In this document: positions 1 through 8,391 of the stretch, piece by piece
Layout of the letters: every line of letters starts with the position of its first letter
Position numbering within the stretch: position 1 is the first letter of the stretch
Assembly: GCF_042665195.1 (NCBI RefSeq)
Contig: NZ_JBHTBW010000012.1
Coordinates: 1-63,485, forward strand
Source: Laceyella putida
GTDB lineage: Bacteria > Bacillota > Bacilli > Thermoactinomycetales > Thermoactinomycetaceae
Direction of reading: 5' to 3'
DNA length: 63,485 bases
Position numbers and translations under genes: made by a program
Notes under the pieces: generated by a model
What the model was told of the DNA's origin: nothing
Database searches by the model: none
What the model saw: the letters and a program-made list of their open reading frames with translations, nothing else

Positions 1-378
1 TTTCACTTGATACATTTCCTTCTGTACTAACGAAAAAAGAACGTGTCCAAAGACTTACCAGATGGACAAGTGCTTAAATTCTTGTCTCAGTCTTCTTGAA
101 GTCACTCCTTTCACTTTTGCCATGATATCAGATGGTGAATGAGTGGGAAGACAGTTCAATAACAAATGACAATGATCAGGCATGACTTCCATAGCGACAA
201 TCACCCATTCATTCTCTTCACAAATTTCGGTCACCCGTTCCTTGAATCGCTCTTCTACTTCATTCACCAGTACTTTTCTTCGATAGCGCGGACAGAAAAC
301 AAAATGATAGTTGATTAAAGAGACGTTGTTCTTCTGTCGTCTTGTTCCATATCCAGATCCTAACCGTTCGATCCGCAA
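1..378 (-). pseudogene. tnpA: IS200/IS605 Y1 transposase TnpA, frameshifted and cut by window edge
   Basis: TnpA is the HUH-type single-strand transposase of IS200/IS605 elements. The frame shows the N-terminal strand LINYHFVFCPRYRRKVL and the metal-binding HUH motif in PDHCHLLLN. It stops early after EFKHLSIW because one G is missing near position 75, compared with the copy at 60.26 kb (GATGGACAAG here, GATGGGACAAG there). The C-terminal part with the likely catalytic tyrosine (RYVESQ in the other copy) is therefore out of frame. The start is taken as MRIERLG at 378. Enzyme activity is very unlikely. Confidence 0.85.
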
Positions 379-494
379 ACTGCAACATCAAAAGATAAAA
401 AATAGTTGCTCTAAGCATCCCCTTTATGGGATACCGAGCAACGCCGTCTTTCATCCCACGATTGAAACCGTGGGCTTTCAGCCAGCAAAAATCT
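1..494 (-). mobile_element. IS200/IS605-family element, truncated by window edge (copy 1)
   Basis: This is the left-end half of an IS608-like element whose tnpB side lies beyond the window start. Read on the minus strand, the element begins just after a TTAC target (positions 498-495), followed by AGATTTTTGC and a small palindrome around CCCACGATTGAAACCGTGGG (about 457-476). The same end occurs at 60.6 kb. The tnpA inside is frameshifted, so this copy cannot move itself. Confidence 0.85.
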
Positions 495-638
495 GTAATA
501 CAATAAGAAAAATCAAAAGGCGGTGAAGACACTCCCATGGATAACCAACGCTTTCCCAAAAAATGGGGTTGTACAACTGGCACTGCGATCATCACCTGGC
601 CCACATCCAAATGCTCAAGCGGCGACTAGGTTGGTGAC

Positions 639-672
639 AAACCAAGCGGCCAACATGCCGGCCGCTTGGTTT
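639..672 (-). terminator. Hairpin terminator of the small gene at 674-886
   Basis: The arms AAACCAAGCGGC (639-650) and GCCGCTTGGTTT (661-672) form a perfect 12-bp stem directly after the minus-strand stop at 674. The T tract is short, so termination efficiency is uncertain. Confidence 0.6.
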
Positions 673-673
673 A

Positions 674-886
674 TCAATATTCGCCCTTGTCCTCTATCTC
701 CCCGAGCTCATGACTCATCAAATATTCCGTCGCCTCTTGGGCATCCCTCGTTAAAAATGGATTTTTGCCCGGTTTGTAAATAATCCACCCCAGCAGTTCC
801 ACATCAGCCACATAGCGATCAATCGTAAACGGACCAAAACGAACAGGTTCTCCGATCTCAATCCATTCCAAGATCCATTCTATCAT
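674..886 (-). CDS. Small hypothetical protein, 70 aa
   Basis: This is an acidic 70-residue protein starting MIEWILEWIEIGEPVRFG and ending EIEDKGEY. No signal peptide, membrane segment or known motif is visible. The ATG at 886 is chosen because GGAG lies nine bases upstream; a TTG three codons earlier is possible but sits too close to that site. A strong hairpin follows the stop, which supports a real short transcription unit. Function is not recognised. Confidence 0.55.
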   Translation of the reverse strand: MIEWILEWIEIGEPVRFGPFTIDRYVADVELLGWIIYKPGKNPFLTRDAQEATEYLMSHELGEIEDKGEY

Positions 887-1001
887 CGCCGCCAACTCCG
901 CACATCATTTTACAATATTAGACGAGCTTTCATGCTATTTTGTTTCAATTTTCATCAAAAAATCCCCTTTTTTTGTTCGCTATAAAACCCTTTGATTTTT
1001 T

Positions 1002-1898
1002 TCAGCAATTGAACGTCTCACTCCACTTTTTTTCATCAACTTTCTCATTCTCATAAAACTCCCTGTTAACGAAAATGATTTCCTCCTGTGTCACTTCCAT
1101 TTCCCATTGCTTGACAAACCCGTCCTCTTCATCAACCTCTTGGTATGTCACCACACCCAAGCACTCTGTTCGGTCACCATCCACATAGGGATGAATCCAA
1201 TGCAGAAACAAGCGGATATAATCGGGGCCGCAGTCATGTTGCGGGATATAGGAATTCAGACTGACAACATATTGACCTTCCCGTTTCACCAATTCGTGAA
1301 AGGAATCCTTCGTCTCATTCGCCACAAAAGCAAACATCTTTTCCCAGCGTGAATCTTTTTCGAAAAAGCGGTGTTCAGGCACCGGAAAGTCTGGTTTCTC
1401 TTTTGGATAAGACATGAGATAACGCAAAACTTGCACAACTTGATGTGTCACATCCTTTTTCAACCAGATGGTGGTCCGAAAATGTTTAACCACCATGGGC
1501 GGCCCCATCAACTGTTCATCGATCCATTCACGCTCCCGCAGGTCAAACACCCTGCCCGAATCGTGAAAACCGATATAAGCCGGCAACGGCCAATCCATTC
1601 CGCCCGCATCAAGCCAACAATCGGCGATCCAGTCAATCATGGCATATTCCGCTACATAAAAATCGTCATCTTCCCCGACATCATCCCAACCAATATTATC
1701 AATGGAAATGACCTGTCCGATTTCACCCACTTCACTCAAACATGTATCCATCAAGGATAGAGTGAATCCGTAATGACCGTCATATCCATGAATCTCCATA
1801 TACACATATACCGCCTCTTCCGGCAACTCCACTACTCCCGCGAACGCGGTTCGGAACTTCTCAATCGTTTCCTCCCTTTGCGGCCATAGCTTTTTCAT
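1002..1898 (-). CDS. Hypothetical protein, 298 aa
   Basis: This is a soluble protein rich in aromatic and acidic residues (for example ISIDNIGWDDVGEDDDF and AMIDWIADCWLDAGGMDW), with no signal peptide or membrane segment. I do not recognise a family. The start at 1898 lacks a well-placed ribosome site: the nearest GGAGG lies about 27 bases upstream and directly abuts another ATG, which opens an 8-codon frame whose TGA overlaps this start (ATGA). The true start may therefore be different, or translation may be coupled. The following small gene on the same strand begins after a gap. Confidence 0.65.
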   Translation of the reverse strand: MKKLWPQREETIEKFRTAFAGVVELPEEAVYVYMEIHGYDGHYGFTLSLMDTCLSEVGEIGQVISIDNIGWDDVGEDDDFYVAEYAMIDWIADCWLDAGGMDWPLPAYIGFHDSGRVFDLREREWIDEQLMGPPMVVKHFRTTIWLKKDVTHQVVQVLRYLMSYPKEKPDFPVPEHRFFEKDSRWEKMFAFVANETKDSFHELVKREGQYVVSLNSYIPQHDCGPDYIRLFLHWIHPYVDGDRTECLGVVTYQEVDEEDGFVKQWEMEVTQEEIIFVNREFYENEKVDEKKWSETFNC

Positions 1899-1985
1899 GG
1901 CGAGCGCTCTGATCTCGCCATCCTCCTTATCTCAGCAAGAGTATATCATTTTTCAACCAGATTCTAATCCGCATATGACAAAACA

Positions 1986-2011
1986 GACTGCCGCAAACAC
2001 CTGCGGCAGTC
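1986..2011 (-). terminator. Intrinsic terminator after the 2027-2161 small gene
   Basis: On the minus strand GACTGCCGCA-GGTGTT-TGCGGCAGTC is a perfect 10-bp stem followed by TGTTTTGTC. It lies 16 bases after the stop of the small TGA-interrupted frame. Confidence 0.7.
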
Positions 2012-2026
2012 CATATCCAACCTAAT

Positions 2027-2161
2027 CTAATCAAACACAAGCGGCAACTCTTTCTCCACTGGGTAAAAATTGTTCAGCATGACCAATTCCACTTCGACTG
2101 CATGATCCAAATGCTTGACCGTTCAGAATCGGCTCATTTCGTCTTTGTCATATCGCTTCAT
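2027..2161 (-). pseudogene. 44-codon small gene interrupted by an in-frame TGA
   Basis: The frame reads MKRYDKDEMSRF, then TGA, then TVKHLDHAVEVELVMLNN and ends ELPLVFD with a TAG stop at 2027. It has a ribosome site (AAGGAGACAAAGG) just before the ATG at 2161 and a strong intrinsic terminator after its end, so it has the outline of a genuine gene. The TGA at codon 13 is most simply a nonsense mutation or a sequencing error. Selenocysteine is not supported, since no SECIS-like element was identified. Family unknown. Confidence 0.45.
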
Positions 2162-2325
2162 CCTTTGTCTCCTTGTTCATGTGTTCGCTAAGCCGGATTT
2201 CTCTTATTCAACAGTTTTCGCAAGGGAAGGATTGTCCAAACGCTGGGTTTAGCATGAACCTGCCCATCACCTGCGGATTCCCATCGGTTGGGATGCCCAA
2301 TCCCTTACCCCCTGATGCACACGGC
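2162..2325. other. Non-coding or decayed stretch between metA and the small gene
   Basis: No intact gene is seen here. On the minus strand a short frame reads GIPTDGNPQVMGRFMLNPAF followed by GQSLPCENC and a stop. It looks like coding sequence but has no start, so it may be a remnant. Identity not recognised. Confidence 0.3.
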
Positions 2326-2363
2326 AAAAACGGCCTGCAAGCGCTTAGGCGAGCAGGCCGTTT
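2326..2363 (-). terminator. Intrinsic terminator of metA
   Basis: The arms AAACGGCCTGC (2328-2338) and GCAGGCCGTTT (2353-2363) enclose a 14-base loop. On the minus strand the stem is followed by a short T tract (CCGTTTTTGCC), just downstream of the metA stop at 2374. Confidence 0.8.
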
Positions 2364-2373
2364 GCCAACCCTA

Positions 2374-3291
2374 TCATTTAATTTGATTCAAGTCATATGG
2401 CGTCTCTTGATACACGTAATAGTTTAGCCAGTTTGAGAACAACAGGTTTCCATGGGCGCGCCATCTTTGCATCGGCTGCTCTTTGGGGTCATCATGCGGG
2501 AAATAATGTTTAGGGAGCTGGATGTTGATCCCTTTGCTCAAATCACGCTCATATTCTTCTTTCAACGTAGTTAAATCATATTCGGAATGGCCCGTCACAA
2601 AAATCTGACGCCCGTCTTTACTCATCACGATATAGACGCCCGCTTCAGGTGATTCCGCCAAAATCTCCAACTCCTCCACCTTCTCGATATCCTCCCTGCG
2701 CACTTCGGACAAGCGGGAATGCGGCACATGGAAACAATCATCAAATCCACGCAACAATTTGGTGTTTCTCTTGCAGATGACATGCTCAAACACGCCGAAA
2801 CACTTTTCCGCCAACCTATATTTGGGGATGCCATAGTGATGATACAAAGCGGCATGCGCACCCCAACAGATATGCAGTGTGGACGTCACATGATGAAGCT
2901 TCCAATCCATAATCTGCTGCAACTCTTTCCAGTAAGTCACTTCCTCATATTCCAAATGCCCCACCGGTGCGCCCGTAATAATCATGCCATCATATTTTTG
3001 GTGCTCTATCTCATCAAACGTTTTATAAAACATGGCGAGATGTTCGGGTGGTGTGTGTCGGGTGGTATGGGTTTTGGGATGAATCAGGTCAATTTCCACC
3101 TGTAAGGGCGAATTGCCAAGTAACCGCAAAATTTGGGTTTCTGTTGTGATTTTGATTGGCATCATATTCAGGATGACGATTTTCAACGGGCGGATGTCTT
3201 GCCGAAACGCATCGCTCTCGCCCATGACGAATATATTTTCGTTATTTAGAATTTTGATCGCTGGCAATTTGTCTGGAATCTTAATCGGCAC
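2374..3291 (-). CDS. metA: Homoserine O-succinyltransferase / O-acetyltransferase MetA
   Basis: MetA acylates L-homoserine in the first committed step of methionine synthesis. The 305-residue protein starts at the GTG at 3291 (VPIKIPDKLPAIKIL), preceded by a GGGGGG ribosome site, and matches the usual family length; the longer upstream reading frame is not MetA-like. The catalytic residues fall at the classical numbering: Cys142 in HICWGAHAAL, then His235 and Glu237 in TGHSEYD. Residue 111 is Gly (TGAPVG). In this family Gly111 is associated with succinyl-CoA use and Glu111 with acetyl-CoA, so succinyltransferase activity is predicted. The leader carries a copy of the hairpin repeat described at 3378. 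No S-box or T-box was found. Confidence 0.95.
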   Translation of the reverse strand: MPIKIPDKLPAIKILNNENIFVMGESDAFRQDIRPLKIVILNMMPIKITTETQILRLLGNSPLQVEIDLIHPKTHTTRHTPPEHLAMFYKTFDEIEHQKYDGMIITGAPVGHLEYEEVTYWKELQQIMDWKLHHVTSTLHICWGAHAALYHHYGIPKYRLAEKCFGVFEHVICKRNTKLLRGFDDCFHVPHSRLSEVRREDIEKVEELEILAESPEAGVYIVMSKDGRQIFVTGHSEYDLTTLKEEYERDLSKGINIQLPKHYFPHDDPKEQPMQRWRAHGNLLFSNWLNYYVYQETPYDLNQIK

Positions 3292-3377
3292 CAGTATCCC
3301 CCCCTGCTTCCTTATCCATCGAGTTGGCTCCAAATCTACTTTCACTATCATAACACAAACGGGCGATAATGAATTTC

Positions 3378-3475
3378 TACAAGTTATTTCAAAAGTCGAG
3401 AGCGGAAAAACCTTATCCCGATGAGCGCCGATGGACAAGTGATGCGAATGGGAAAGCGGTTTTGGAGCGATCGCC
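3378..3475. repeat. Degraded copy of the MITE-like hairpin repeat in the metA leader
   Basis: The core GCGGAAAAACCTTATCCCG followed by ATGAGCGCCGATGGACAAGT matches the repeats at 22.0, 26.7 and 53.2 kb. This copy lacks the GGGCGTGTCTG terminal repeats. Its left arm TACAAGTTATTTCAAAAGT is the reverse complement of the right arm of the 53.3-kb copy. It lies between the metA start and the divergent amylopullulanase promoter, so it is probably transcribed as part of one 5' leader. Confidence 0.65.
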
Positions 3476-3629
3476 ATAGCCATTTCTCCATCCAAAAGAT
3501 GGTTTTGAAATCGCTTCTAGTTATTTCAAACAATGAGCCCCCCTTTGCCAAGCGATGCGCTTAAAAAACGGCCCCTCATCCTTTTTCCCTCCTTGGCACG
3601 CCATTGTTTAATTAATTAAAAAAATGCGA

Positions 3630-3661
3630 TTGACTCTATTCTTCTCTTTATTTGTTATGAT
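3630..3661 (+). promoter_or_regulatory. Candidate sigma-A promoter of the amylopullulanase gene
   Basis: TTGACT (3630-3635) and an extended -10 TGTTATGAT (TATGAT at 3656-3661) lie upstream of the gene. The 20-base spacing is long, so the extended TG may compensate. The downstream cre site at 3679 fits a CcpA roadblock. Confidence 0.45.
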
Positions 3662-3678
3662 ATAAATAAATTGAATAA

Positions 3679-3692
3679 TGCAAACGATTTCA
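3679..3692 (+). promoter_or_regulatory. cre site 1 (CcpA operator)
   Basis: TGCAAACGATTTCA matches the catabolite-responsive element consensus TGNAANCGNWWNCA at every position. It lies just downstream of the promoter of the starch-degrading enzyme, a typical place for glucose repression. Confidence 0.7.
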
Positions 3693-3718
3693 TGACGACA
3701 CAAAGGAGGTCTCACACC

Positions 3719-6700
3719 TTGTTCAATAAATCCTTTCATTTATTGCTCCTTATTTTTTGTCTAGTTGTGCAAACGATTTCATTAACAAGTAGCCCTACCC
3801 TCTTCGCCGCGGAACGAACCGTCACCTTAGTCGGAACGCTGCAGGATGAACTGGGTGGCTCAAGCGAATGGAATCCCGCCGATCCCAAGACCCTCATGGC
3901 CAAGCAAGCGGACGGCACCTACCAACTCACCGGTGTTCTTCCCGCTGGAACCTATGAATACAAAGTCGCCCTTAATGGCACATGGGATGAGAATTACGGT
4001 TTGGGCGGCAAACAGGGCGGCGACAATTATCAATTAACGGTCGATAAAGAAACCCCATTTACCTTCATTTACAATGATGAAACCCACCTCATCACCATCC
4101 CCCTGCCCAAAGACCAACAACCGCGCATCGTGGGGGATCTTCAGCCCGAGTTGGGAGCCGGCGCTGAATGGTCACCGGCCGAATCGACCGCCATATTGAC
4201 AGATGATGATCACGACAATCTCTACACCTATACCGTCAAGGTTCCCAAAGGAAAGCATGAATTCAAGGTTGTTTTGGGCCACAGCTGGCAGGCGCCCGCC
4301 TACCCCTCGGACAATGTCGTCCTCCAAGTGCGGGAAGATGCGATCATTACCTTCACCTATAATCACGACACCAAAGCCGTCTATACCGATTACGACCCCG
4401 GGGTTCCCGATGGTTCCGTTCAGGCGAACGAACTCCGCCACGACACATGGGATGTGGTATACCGCAAGCCCTTCGGCGCCATTAAAACAGGCCAATCCGT
4501 AACTTTGCGGCTCGGCACCAAGAAAGGCGATTTGTCGCAAGCCAAATTATTCACCCGTAACTTGACCAGCGGCAAAACTTCGCTGATTCAGATGAAGCGG
4601 GCGGGTTGGACGGAGTTGGGCAAGAAACGGATCGAATATTGGGAGGCGACGTTTGCCCCCACGGAAAAAGGGGTGTTTGGCTATAAGTTTATCGCCCGCG
4701 ATGGAAACAGTGTGAAAGAATATGGGGACGATCCCAAACAAGGCCACACCGGAACATCGGCGGATGCCAATGCGTCCTTATTCCAGCTCACCGTTTATGA
4801 TCCAACATATCATACGCCCGATTGGATGAAAGAAGCGGTCGTCTATCAAATCTTCCCCGATCGCTTCTACAACGGCAACAAGCAGAACGACCGGGCGAAA
4901 GCCAACGCGCGCGGGCAAGAACCGATCGAGCACCGCAAGTGGAGTCAGTTGCCGGACAACCCCCGCATGAAAGAACAGGAGGGGTACGATGGGGACGGCA
5001 TTTGGAGCAACGACTTTTTCGGCGGGGATCTCAAAGGGATCCAAGCCAAGTTGGATTACATCCAATCCTTAGGCGTCAATACCCTCTACCTCAACCCGAT
5101 TGCGCAAGCGGTATCCAACCATAAATATGATGCCACCGATTATCAGGCCATTGATCCCATGTTTGGTTCACCCGCCGAGTTCCAAGAATTTGTCAAAGAG
5201 TTGCGCAAACGCCATATGCACCTGATTCTCGATGGTGTCTTCAACCATGTCGGAGATGACTCCATCTACTTTGACCGCTATGGAAAATACAAGACGGTGG
5301 GCGCATATGAATACTGGTCGCGTGTATATGACTTGGTCAACACCGGCGTCAAGGAAGAGGACGCGAAAAAACGTGCGGAAAAACAATTGCTGGCCGAAGG
5401 GCAATCGTTTAGCCCATACGGTTTCCACAACTGGTTCAACATCGAGAACAAAAAAAAGAACGGCGTCTACTCATACCAAGCGTGGTGGGGTTTCGACTCC
5501 TTGCCAGAGATTAAGGCCATTCCGGGTGAAGCGGTCGATCATCCGTCAGAGCTTAACAACAAGGATTTTGCCAACTATATCATGTATGACGATCACTCTG
5601 TCGCCAAGTCATGGCTGAACCGCGGAGCGACAGGTTGGCGCCTGGATGTGGCTAATGAAGTGGATCTCGAATTTTGGCGTGAGTTCCGCAAAGAGATCAA
5701 ACAAGACAAAAAGAAAGAACCACTGATTCTGGGAGAAATCTGGGATGACGCTTCCGCTTATTTCTTGGGCGACTTGTTTGACTCCGTCATGAACTATCGC
5801 TTCCGGGAGGCGATGATCGATTATCTCAAAAACGGCAACGCGGAACACACCGCAGAGTCACTCACCGCCATTCAAGAAGATTATCCGCCGGAAGCCTTCC
5901 ATGCGCTCATGAATCTGCTCGGCTCCCATGACACCCCTCGGGCGGCGTTCGTTCTGGGCAATGGCACAGATATCTATGAACGGGCGGAACAAGACCCGGC
6001 TTATGACCATGCCTTGGGCATCAAGCGTTTAAAGCTCGCTTCGATCATTCAGATGGGCTATGCCGGAGCGCCAACCATTTACTATGGTGATGAGGCTGGC
6101 ATGACCGGTTCCAAAGATCCCGATGACCGTCGGACTTATCCATGGGGCAAGGAAGATCACGACTTGATCCGGCATTACCAGAAGATCGGACAGGTGCGCG
6201 GAAAGCATCAAGCCTTGTTTGCCCACGGTGATTTGCATCACCTCTATGCCCAAGACGACATTTTGGTCTTCAGCCGCAGCAAGGGCAAAGAATTCGCTTT
6301 GATCGCGACCAACCGGGGAAATAAAGCGAAAACGGTGGAGTTGGATGTGAAAGGCCTGATGGTCAACCACACCACGCTGGCCGACCAATTGGACACAAAG
6401 TATGTCACCCGTTCACATGATGGCAAACTGACGATCACCATCCCGGCCATGAGCGGCCGCATGTTGGTGAGCACCAAGCCGGTACAAAAACCGCCCAAAC
6501 CGGTTGCCCAGTTGAAGGCGACAGCGGGAAATCATCAAGCCGTTCTGCACTGGAAAGGCGCCGCAAAAACGTTTCATGTATATCAATCAACGGTCCAAGG
6601 CGGCCCCTACCAAAAAGCGGCAACGACGAACCGGACACAAATCACCCTGAATGGATTACACAACGGACGCGCTTACTACTTTGCGGTCACCAGTGTGGAC

Positions 6701-8035
6701 CAAGCGGGAAATGAATCGGCCAAAACCGTCACCGGCGCCGTTATTCCCCATATTCCGTTAACATCGGACAACACAAGCATAACCCATCTGACTTCGCTTC
6801 AGGACAGTGTGCTTGATTTGGCGAGTAACCAACGCGTTGCTGCGGAAATCTCGATCAAAGGCGCCACCGAACAAGGACAGGCGGAAGGCTTGTGGGCCCG
6901 GCTGGAAGTGAAAGAGCCGGGGTCCACTGAATGGACGCCTTATGAAGCCGTTTACTCGGGACAAAATGAGACGGCTAATCGTTTTGTGGCGGAATTTACC
7001 CCATTTGGCGACGGCACGTATTCATATCGGTTCGCTTTTTCTTCCAACCTGGGACACACATGGTTAACCAGTGAAACCCAAGAAGTCACGTTTCGGCAAG
7101 GGGAAGATCGTACGCCGCCCGCCACCGGTGTGACGCTGAAGCAACCGACACAGGAATCCGGACAAGTCAACCTATCCTGGAGCATCCAAGATGGCGATGA
7201 TCCTTATCTCGCCGTCATCACACGGGACGGGAAGCCAATCACCACCTTGGCAGACATGTCGCAAAGCCACTATCAAGATCTGGACGTGTCCAACGGCACC
7301 ACCTACCAGTACCAAGTCAAGCTGTATGATCGATATGGCAATGCCGTTTCATCCAATATCGTGAGCGTCACCCCCGACTTGGTCATGGTAAAAGTGACGT
7401 TTAAGGTGCATGTGCCGGATTATACCCCGCAAGATGTCAATATCACGATTCCCAACAGTGAAAATGGCTGGAACACGGAAGCTTGGACGATGTCGCGCAA
7501 TGGGGCGGTCACGAATGATTTTGAATATACGACGGAACTCCCCGAAGGGGAACAAATCACCTATAAATATGTGAAGGGCGGCAGCTGGGAGCAAGAAGGC
7601 TTGGCCGATCATACACCAAACCAACCGGATGACGATGATGTGAGCTATTATGGATACGGGGCCACAGGAACTGATCTCCACCTCACCGTCACCAACCAGG
7701 GCGGTAATCAAATGATTGTACAGGATCACATCCTGCGGTGGATCGATCAACCCGTGGTGATCACTTCCCACACTGACGGGCAAACCGTCACATCCCCGAC
7801 CATCACCTTAAGAGGAAACGCGATTAAAGAAGGGATGCTCACCATTAACGGGGAAAAGGTCACCATCCAACCCGACATGTCCTTTGCCCATACCCTCAAC
7901 CTGAAAGAAGGAACCCATTTGATTCAACTCCATATTGAACCGTCTGAAGAAAACAAATCAACTATCTTCAAAAACGACGGTGGAGCCATCGCCAAAAACA
8001 CGAAAGACCTTGCGTTCACGATCCACCGAAAATGA
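3719..8035 (+). CDS. Secreted amylopullulanase / alpha-amylase, GH13, multidomain
   Basis: This large exoenzyme degrades starch and pullulan outside the cell. The TTG at 3719 is chosen because AAAGGAGG lies nine bases before it, giving 1438 residues. A signal peptide covers residues 1 to about 30 (cleavage near TLFA). Two X25-like starch-binding modules follow (about 32-220), then a CBM34-like N domain (about 240-360) and a GH13 barrel (about 365-890). The barrel carries the catalytic triad Asp643 (WRLDVANE), Glu673 (GEIWD) and Asp738 (GSHDT). The C-terminal half has two fibronectin-III-like domains, an intervening beta domain, a CBM20-like module (about 1220-1330) and a final Ig-like domain. 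Two cre sites predict CcpA repression. Exact linkage specificity cannot be read from sequence alone. It is transcribed alone and followed by a terminator. Confidence 0.92.
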   Translation: MFNKSFHLLLLIFCLVVQTISLTSSPTLFAAERTVTLVGTLQDELGGSSEWNPADPKTLMAKQADGTYQLTGVLPAGTYEYKVALNGTWDENYGLGGKQGGDNYQLTVDKETPFTFIYNDETHLITIPLPKDQQPRIVGDLQPELGAGAEWSPAESTAILTDDDHDNLYTYTVKVPKGKHEFKVVLGHSWQAPAYPSDNVVLQVREDAIITFTYNHDTKAVYTDYDPGVPDGSVQANELRHDTWDVVYRKPFGAIKTGQSVTLRLGTKKGDLSQAKLFTRNLTSGKTSLIQMKRAGWTELGKKRIEYWEATFAPTEKGVFGYKFIARDGNSVKEYGDDPKQGHTGTSADANASLFQLTVYDPTYHTPDWMKEAVVYQIFPDRFYNGNKQNDRAKANARGQEPIEHRKWSQLPDNPRMKEQEGYDGDGIWSNDFFGGDLKGIQAKLDYIQSLGVNTLYLNPIAQAVSNHKYDATDYQAIDPMFGSPAEFQEFVKELRKRHMHLILDGVFNHVGDDSIYFDRYGKYKTVGAYEYWSRVYDLVNTGVKEEDAKKRAEKQLLAEGQSFSPYGFHNWFNIENKKKNGVYSYQAWWGFDSLPEIKAIPGEAVDHPSELNNKDFANYIMYDDHSVAKSWLNRGATGWRLDVANEVDLEFWREFRKEIKQDKKKEPLILGEIWDDASAYFLGDLFDSVMNYRFREAMIDYLKNGNAEHTAESLTAIQEDYPPEAFHALMNLLGSHDTPRAAFVLGNGTDIYERAEQDPAYDHALGIKRLKLASIIQMGYAGAPTIYYGDEAGMTGSKDPDDRRTYPWGKEDHDLIRHYQKIGQVRGKHQALFAHGDLHHLYAQDDILVFSRSKGKEFALIATNRGNKAKTVELDVKGLMVNHTTLADQLDTKYVTRSHDGKLTITIPAMSGRMLVSTKPVQKPPKPVAQLKATAGNHQAVLHWKGAAKTFHVYQSTVQGGPYQKAATTNRTQITLNGLHNGRAYYFAVTSVDQAGNESAKTVTGAVIPHIPLTSDNTSITHLTSLQDSVLDLASNQRVAAEISIKGATEQGQAEGLWARLEVKEPGSTEWTPYEAVYSGQNETANRFVAEFTPFGDGTYSYRFAFSSNLGHTWLTSETQEVTFRQGEDRTPPATGVTLKQPTQESGQVNLSWSIQDGDDPYLAVITRDGKPITTLADMSQSHYQDLDVSNGTTYQYQVKLYDRYGNAVSSNIVSVTPDLVMVKVTFKVHVPDYTPQDVNITIPNSENGWNTEAWTMSRNGAVTNDFEYTTELPEGEQITYKYVKGGSWEQEGLADHTPNQPDDDDVSYYGYGATGTDLHLTVTNQGGNQMIVQDHILRWIDQPVVITSHTDGQTVTSPTITLRGNAIKEGMLTINGEKVTIQPDMSFAHTLNLKEGTHLIQLHIEPSEENKSTIFKNDGGAIAKNTKDLAFTIHRK
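3768..3781 (+). promoter_or_regulatory. cre site 2, inside the signal-peptide coding region
   Basis: This is a second exact copy of TGCAAACGATTTCA, 89 bp after the first and within the codons for the signal peptide. Intragenic cre sites act as transcription roadblocks in Bacillales. Confidence 0.6.
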
Positions 8036-8040
8036 ACCTC

Positions 8041-8068
8041 CCTCCGCCTGAAGAGGCGGAGGTTTCTT
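8041..8068 (+). terminator. Intrinsic terminator of the amylopullulanase gene
   Basis: CCTCCGCCT-GAAG-AGGCGGAGG followed by TTTCTT begins five bases after the stop codon. Confidence 0.9.
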
Positions 8069-8327
8069 ACCATCAGGAGCAACAGCACTTCTGCGTGGGT
8101 ACCGGAATCATTTTACGTGATGACTGCTTATCCTCACCACAACCCCATATGATTCAGTTATCGCGGCTACAACACATTTTGTGTGATTTTTAGAATATTA
8201 ATTCAAGAAAAACTGTTTCAATCAGACGTTTATTCACATGGATCAAAGGGTAAACATGAAAAAATACCCCAATGGTTAGAAATCTACCAACAACAAACCC
8301 CATTGGAGAACCAATTCAAATCGCCTG
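8069..8327. other. Intergenic region, no clear gene
   Basis: A 70-codon frame crosses this stretch (8183-8395), but it has no ribosome site, unusual composition, and runs through the hairpin at 8328. No RNA gene or riboswitch motif was recognised. It is probably the promoter and leader of the acyltransferase gene. Confidence 0.4.
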
Positions 8328-8370
8328 AAAAAGAAAAACAGAGGAACTGGTTCACTCTGTTTTTCTTTTT
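8328..8370 (+). terminator. Perfect 16-bp hairpin with T tract in the leader of the acyltransferase gene
   Basis: AAAAAGAAAAACAGAG (8328-8343), an 11-base loop, and CTCTGTTTTTCTTTTT (8355-8370) form a perfect stem with a T-rich 3' arm. It sits directly before the ribosome site GAAAGGAG of the next gene. It could be a terminator protecting that gene or an attenuator controlling it. Confidence 0.65.
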
Positions 8371-8391
8371 GTTGGCAGAAAGGAGCCTACT

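Noticed and set aside
2027..2161. Selenoprotein reading of the in-frame TGA
   Set aside because: No SECIS-like hairpin was identified directly after the TGA, and no selenium genes are in the window.
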